Origin: an uncultured Bacilli bacterium
GTDB lineage: Bacteria; Bacillota_I; Bacilli_A; RF39; UBA660
Reading direction: 5' to 3'
Length of the DNA stretch: 8,730 bases
Assembly (NCBI GenBank): GCA_944331725.1
Contig: CALVJE010000041.1
Span: forward strand, 1-8,730
In this document: positions 5,060-8,730 of the stretch, piece after piece
Numbering within the stretch: position 1 is the first letter of the stretch
Layout: each line of letters begins with the position of its first letter
Translations under genes and position numbers: made by a program
The notes under the pieces: generated by a model
Databases searched by the model: none
Told to the model about the DNA's origin: nothing
Seen by the model: only the letters and a program-made list of their open reading frames with translations

Positions 5060-8000
5060 TTATTCATTATTATATTTTAATAGTTCTCTTATATCATCAA
5101 CAGATAAATTTTGGAAACTCTTATACTCATCTCCATCATTTTCTATTAACTTATCACTAAGTATCTTCTTTTTGGCTTGTAAATCAAGAATCTTTTCTTC
5201 AATAGTTCCTTTAGTAATTAATTTTATAACTTCAACTGTATTCTTTTGTCCTATTCTATGAGCTCTATCAGTCGCTTGATTCTCTGCTTGCGGATTCCAC
5301 CATAAATCTAAATGTATTACAATATCGGCACTAGTAAGGTTAAGTCCTGTTCCACCACTTTTTAACATAATTAAGAAGATATTTGTATCATCAGTATTAA
5401 ACTTATCTACTAACTCTTGACGCTTCTTACTACTAACAGAACCATCTATAACATAACTAGTAATACCTTCTTTCTCAAGATTATCTTTAACTATATTTAA
5501 AGCAGTTCTAAAACTAGTAAACAAAAGTATTTTATGACCATTAGTCACCGCTTCCTTAACTACATCTATTAAATGTTCTATCTTAGATGAAGTCTTATTA
5601 AAGTTATCAAAGATAATCTTTGGATCTATACATACTTGTCTAAGTCTTGTTAAAAGTGTAAGTATCTGTATTTTATTCTTAGTAAAGCCTGCACTTACTA
5701 ACTCTTCCATCTCTTCCTTAGTTTCTTTAACTAAAGCAGCATATATCTTCTTTTCTTCATCACTTAAATCTATATAGATATTATTCTCTAACTTATCAGG
5801 TAAATCTTTAAGTACTTCATTTTTCTTACGTCTTAAAATAAATGGTTTAACCTCTCTTCTAAGCTTACTTAAAGTTAAATTAGTATCATCATCAAAGTCA
5901 CTACCTATTTTAAATTTCTCACTAAATTTAGTCTTACTAGCAAGAAAACCAGGCATTATATAATCAAAGATACTCCATAATTCTAGAATAGAGTTTTCAA
6001 TAGGAGTTCCTGTTAAAGCAAGTTTAACTTCACTATTAATACTCTTAACTGCTTTAGTTAACATTGCAGTTGGATTCTTAATATTTTGCGCTTCATCTAT
6101 AACCATAACTTTAAAGTTCATCTCTTTATAAATATCTAAATCTTCTCTAAGTAACCCATAACTAGTAATATAAACATTACCATTATATATTTTTAATCTA
6201 TTATGTCTATCTTTCTTTAAACCAACAAAGATACTTCTTTTAATATCATCACTAAACTTATGAAACTCATTATCCCAGTTATAAACTAAAGCGGTTGGAG
6301 TTACTATTAATATTTTAGAATTACTATCTTCTTCTAATACTCTTCTAATAAAGATAATAGTTTGTAGACTCTTACCAAGTCCCATCTCATCTGCTAGTAT
6401 TCCTCCAAGTTTACACTTATAAAGATTATAAAGCCATTTAACTCCATCTTTTTGATAAGGTCTAAGTAATTTATCTTCATCTTTAGTAAACTTAATATCT
6501 GCATTCTTATATTCTTTAAAGTTCTTAACAAATTCATCAAACAAATTATTAGTCTTAATAAATCTGTTTTTATTTTTTAAACTATCTAAATATAATGCTC
6601 TAAACTTAGGTATTTCTCCTTTTTCTTCATCAAGATCTAAATCTTCTTTTAATTCTTCTAACTCTTTTAAAGATGGATCTAATAAATCTAAAATATCTCC
6701 ACTTTTTAGTTTATAATACTTCTTTTTATTCTTTAAACTTAAGAAAATATCATCCAACTCACTAGTACTTACATTATCAAGTTTAAATTCATAATTTAAT
6801 ATATTATCACGTCCTATACTAAAAGTAGTAGAACCTTTTACTTTCTTAATTAAACTAGTATGCTTTAACTTCTCACTAGTAAATACTTCATAAGTATCAG
6901 TTAACTCATCTAAACCATTTTCTAAAAAATAACCTACTTCATCTATATCATAAAGTCTTAACTCATTATCAAAGCCATATTTAGTAATATCTAAAAATAC
7001 ATTTCTTTCATAATCTTTATCTCTAATAACATTACTATCTTCTTTATCTAGATAATTAACCTCTATATCACCATAAGTAAATATTATTTTACATTCTATA
7101 TATAACTCTAAGATATCAAAATATAACTTAACAGAAGGTGTCTTAACTATAACTAAATCATCTACAGAATCATCTATTTCTACTTTATCTTTAATATTAG
7201 GTATTAAATAATCTTTAACTTCTTTAAACCTATTATTAGAAAAAGAAAAACTATCTATTTCTTCTTCTAATACATTTCTTGCAATAATACTTTCTATTTC
7301 ATTTAATTTATAAACACCATTCTTATCTATTAAATATCTATAATCACTACAAAGATTAGTTAAATCAGATAAATCAGCATCTACATTTAAAGTATGAGAA
7401 TCTTTTCCTTTACTTACTTTAAAATTAAATGGAAGTCCTTTAATTAAAGGTAGTTCTTTATTAACATAAACATCTTCTACATAAATAGAATCTACTATTT
7501 CAAACAAGTCATCTAAAGTATTTTTAGTAGGAATTAAGTATGAGTCATAACGATAAAGTCTTGAATATGCTAACTCTATAAAATTAATTAACTTCTTACT
7601 TTCACTATTAAAATAATAGTTTTCATTACAATATGTAAATTCTTTGCCAAACTTAACTTCTCCTCCATTACGATACCTATCTATAAAAGAATTTACTTTA
7701 TTACCTAAAGCATACATCTTAGTTGAACCTATTTTAAATCTTAATTCATAATAAGTAGAATAACTATTACTATAATAACCCATATGTCTTTCTAGTTTTA
7801 GATACGGTACAATAAAAGCTTCTTTCTTAATATTATTTCTATTACTAGACACTTTCTTTATTTCATTTAAAAGATTATTAGCATAGTAATCTATACTATC
7901 ATCTTCATCTGTTAAAAAGTATTCTCCTTGATATTTAACTAAAGATGCAGCGATATGTTTACAAGATGATGTTGCATTAAACTGAGGACAAGTACAAGAT

Positions 8001-8200
8001 GTATCAATAATATTATGTTTTTTATCTGTATATATTGTAACTATATATGATCTAAGAGTATGTTCAGATGAAACAATAAATCTATAAATAAATTCATCAT
8101 AATCTTGTCCCATACCTACATACTTAACTTTTCTATTATCATAGTTTAATCCTTTTTGTAAATCACTATATGAAACATATTTTAATAACTCTTCAGTCAT
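5060..8200 (-). CDS. SWIM zinc-finger SNF2-family ATPase/helicase-like protein
   Basis: A 1046-residue Swi2/Snf2 DNA-dependent ATPase. An N-terminal SWIM zinc finger has ligands C69, C71, C80 and H82. A long poorly conserved middle (about 100-570) corresponds to the bacterial SNF2-associated region and contains an acidic, probably helical stretch near 508-530. The ATPase core follows: motif I DEMGLGKS (604-611), Ia LIVTPTALVYNW (631-642), II DEAQ (702-705), III LTGTP (729-733), and the C-terminal helicase lobe with ILLFTSF (891-897), LKSGGTGLNLT (946-956), LWWNPQAENQATDRAHRIGQ (966-985). All ATPase motifs are intact. Such proteins translocate on duplex DNA and remodel protein-DNA complexes; their bacterial roles are poorly defined. 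The start has an AGGCGGTG ribosome site and follows the PH-gene terminator. A phosphatase gene follows immediately. No restriction, methylase or other defence gene is adjacent, so a defence role is not supported by context. Confidence 0.93.
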   Translation of the reverse strand: MTEELLKYVSYSDLQKGLNYDNRKVKYVGMGQDYDEFIYRFIVSSEHTLRSYIVTIYTDKKHNIIDTSCTCPQFNATSSCKHIAASLVKYQGEYFLTDEDDSIDYYANNLLNEIKKVSSNRNNIKKEAFIVPYLKLERHMGYYSNSYSTYYELRFKIGSTKMYALGNKVNSFIDRYRNGGEVKFGKEFTYCNENYYFNSESKKLINFIELAYSRLYRYDSYLIPTKNTLDDLFEIVDSIYVEDVYVNKELPLIKGLPFNFKVSKGKDSHTLNVDADLSDLTNLCSDYRYLIDKNGVYKLNEIESIIARNVLEEEIDSFSFSNNRFKEVKDYLIPNIKDKVEIDDSVDDLVIVKTPSVKLYFDILELYIECKIIFTYGDIEVNYLDKEDSNVIRDKDYERNVFLDITKYGFDNELRLYDIDEVGYFLENGLDELTDTYEVFTSEKLKHTSLIKKVKGSTTFSIGRDNILNYEFKLDNVSTSELDDIFLSLKNKKKYYKLKSGDILDLLDPSLKELEELKEDLDLDEEKGEIPKFRALYLDSLKNKNRFIKTNNLFDEFVKNFKEYKNADIKFTKDEDKLLRPYQKDGVKWLYNLYKCKLGGILADEMGLGKSLQTIIFIRRVLEEDSNSKILIVTPTALVYNWDNEFHKFSDDIKRSIFVGLKKDRHNRLKIYNGNVYITSYGLLREDLDIYKEMNFKVMVIDEAQNIKNPTAMLTKAVKSINSEVKLALTGTPIENSILELWSIFDYIMPGFLASKTKFSEKFKIGSDFDDDTNLTLSKLRREVKPFILRRKKNEVLKDLPDKLENNIYIDLSDEEKKIYAALVKETKEEMEELVSAGFTKNKIQILTLLTRLRQVCIDPKIIFDNFNKTSSKIEHLIDVVKEAVTNGHKILLFTSFRTALNIVKDNLEKEGITSYVIDGSVSSKKRQELVDKFNTDDTNIFLIMLKSGGTGLNLTSADIVIHLDLWWNPQAENQATDRAHRIGQKNTVEVIKLITKGTIEEKILDLQAKKKILSDKLIENDGDEYKSFQNLSVDDIRELLKYNNE

Positions 8201-8224
8201 AGATACACCGCCTTCTAACTTCTT

Positions 8225-8233
8225 ACTATAACA
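8225..8233 (-). promoter_or_regulatory. candidate extended -10 promoter of the SNF2 gene
   Basis: The minus strand reads TGTTATAGT, matching the extended -10 form TGnTATAAT with one mismatch, about 25 nt before the SNF2 start and just after the PH-gene terminator. No good -35 is visible, which extended -10 promoters can tolerate. Confidence 0.4.
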
Positions 8234-8241
8234 TAGAAAAA

Positions 8242-8265
8242 GAAAAAAAGCTATTATTAAAGCTT
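8242..8265 (-). terminator. weak intrinsic terminator of the PH-domain gene, overlapping its stop
   Basis: On the minus strand AAGCT and AGCTT form a 5-bp stem with an 8-nt loop, followed by a run of seven T. The 5' arm is made of the last sense codons and the TAA stop falls in the loop. The stem is short, so termination may be partial. Confidence 0.55.
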
Positions 8266-8649
8266 AGTTTCCATCATAGTTTTATATATTGATTTAATTT
8301 TCTCTTTCTTATTATGATTCATTTCAATAAAGTTTATATGTAACTGATAACCACTATCAAAACTAAAAAGAAGTTCTACCTTACCTGGTTTAAAGTTAAT
8401 AGCACTACTAGATATTGATGTATAAGGAAAAATATGTATTTTTTTATAATAGACAGCAAGGGTATCTCTATCAAATAAAATCATTTTTTTATCTGTAAAA
8501 ACAGCATAATCCTTACTATTTTTATAACTACCTAAAATAGTCTCTTTACTACTAACATACTCCCTAGCATAATCTGGTAATTTATCAGTTGCAATCTCTT
8601 CTTTAAAATCAAAATATTTAGATAATTCTTTAAACTTAATATACGCCAT
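8257..8649 (-). CDS. bacterial PH-domain protein (bPH_1-like)
   Basis: A 130-residue protein without signal peptide or membrane helix. Residues 1-35 are charged and probably helical; about 36-127 form a bacterial pleckstrin-homology domain. The typical sequence is DYAVFTDKKMILFDRD (47-62), then the strand pair KKIHIFPYTSISSSAI (69-84), a KVELLFSFDSG hairpin (90-100), the YQLHINF strand (101-107) and a C-terminal helix. Bacterial PH domains are small beta-barrel modules thought to mediate protein or membrane association; no enzymatic role is expected and the partner is unknown. AAGGTG (8660-8655) gives a clear ribosome site before the ATG. It appears monocistronic: a terminator follows it, and an inverted repeat overlaps the probable promoter. 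Confidence 0.75.
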   Translation of the reverse strand: MAYIKFKELSKYFDFKEEIATDKLPDYAREYVSSKETILGSYKNSKDYAVFTDKKMILFDRDTLAVYYKKIHIFPYTSISSSAINFKPGKVELLFSFDSGYQLHINFIEMNHNKKEKIKSIYKTMMETKL

Positions 8650-8660
8650 ATTAACACCTT

Positions 8661-8705
8661 GTATAATATAATCAGTTCTTATTTAAAGGAACTGAATGTA
8701 TTATA
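8661..8705. repeat. 17-bp imperfect inverted repeat in the PH-gene upstream region
   Basis: The arms (8661-8678 and 8689-8706) match at 15 of 17 positions, the inner seven perfectly (TCAGTTC / GAACTGA), around a 10-nt centre. A TATAAT on the minus strand (8705-8700) lies inside the distal arm, so the repeat could be an operator over the PH-gene promoter or a leader hairpin. On the plus strand it is followed by T-rich DNA, so it could also terminate a plus-strand gene arriving from beyond the window edge, although no plus-strand gene is seen here. Confidence 0.55.
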
Positions 8706-8730
8706 TCCTTTCTTTTATATTTTTGAGTTT

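Noticed and set aside
5060..8200. SNF2 protein as part of a phage-defence system.
   Set aside because: SNF2 proteins occur in several defence systems, but no methylase, nuclease, phospholipase D or other defence partner is in the window, and the SWIM plus SNF2 form is common as a chromosomal gene.

Overview
The window is AT-rich DNA (roughly 27-30% GC by eye) in which every supported gene lies on the minus strand, so the layout reads from high to low coordinates. TGA is used as a stop and Trp is TGG, so the standard bacterial code applies. Clear SpoIIIAH, GerE and GerM homologues point to an endospore-forming (or recently sporulating) low-GC Bacillota. The gerE-gerM neighbourhood resembles Bacillus. 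Together with the very low GC and a TasA/CalY-like protein, this suggests an uncultured gut-type Bacilli lineage. The taxonomic guess is inference.

Layout in transcription order: (1) 8649-8257, a small bacterial PH-domain protein with a long inverted repeat in its upstream region and its own terminator. (2) 8200-4596, a probable two-gene unit: a large SWIM + SNF2-type ATPase followed 11 nt later by a low-molecular-weight protein tyrosine phosphatase, ending in a strong intrinsic terminator. A short orphan reading frame that looks like the tail of a lost gene sits inside that spacer. (3) 4493-2546, an SDR oxidoreductase overlapping a YnbB-type PLP enzyme ('aluminium resistance / methionine gamma-lyase family'). 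(4) 2498-701, a sporulation block: solitary spoIIIAH, gerE and gerM, with an intrinsic terminator between gerE and gerM. (5) 641-87, a membrane-anchored TasA/CalY-like protein behind a near-consensus housekeeping promoter.

The sporulation genes share a theme. SpoIIIAH forms the mother-cell half of the SpoIIIA-SpoIIQ trans-envelope complex, GerM is needed to assemble that complex in B. subtilis, and GerE is the last mother-cell transcription factor. In B. subtilis spoIIIAH is the last gene of the spoIIIA operon, while gerE and gerM are separated by ysmB and racE. Here spoIIIAH is away from the rest of its operon (at least within this window) and gerE and gerM are direct neighbours. A sigma-E-like promoter can be read in front of spoIIIAH and a sigma-K/E-like -10 in front of gerE.

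Several likely start codons differ from the longest open frame, because a good Shine-Dalgarno sequence lies inside the longer frame. The starts given here follow the ribosome-binding sites. No tRNA, rRNA, CRISPR array, insertion sequence or stretch over 300 bases without a gene was seen. I found no strong case for an entirely new system. The best leads are the spoIIIAH upstream control region, the gene remnant after the phosphatase, and the compact sporulation block.
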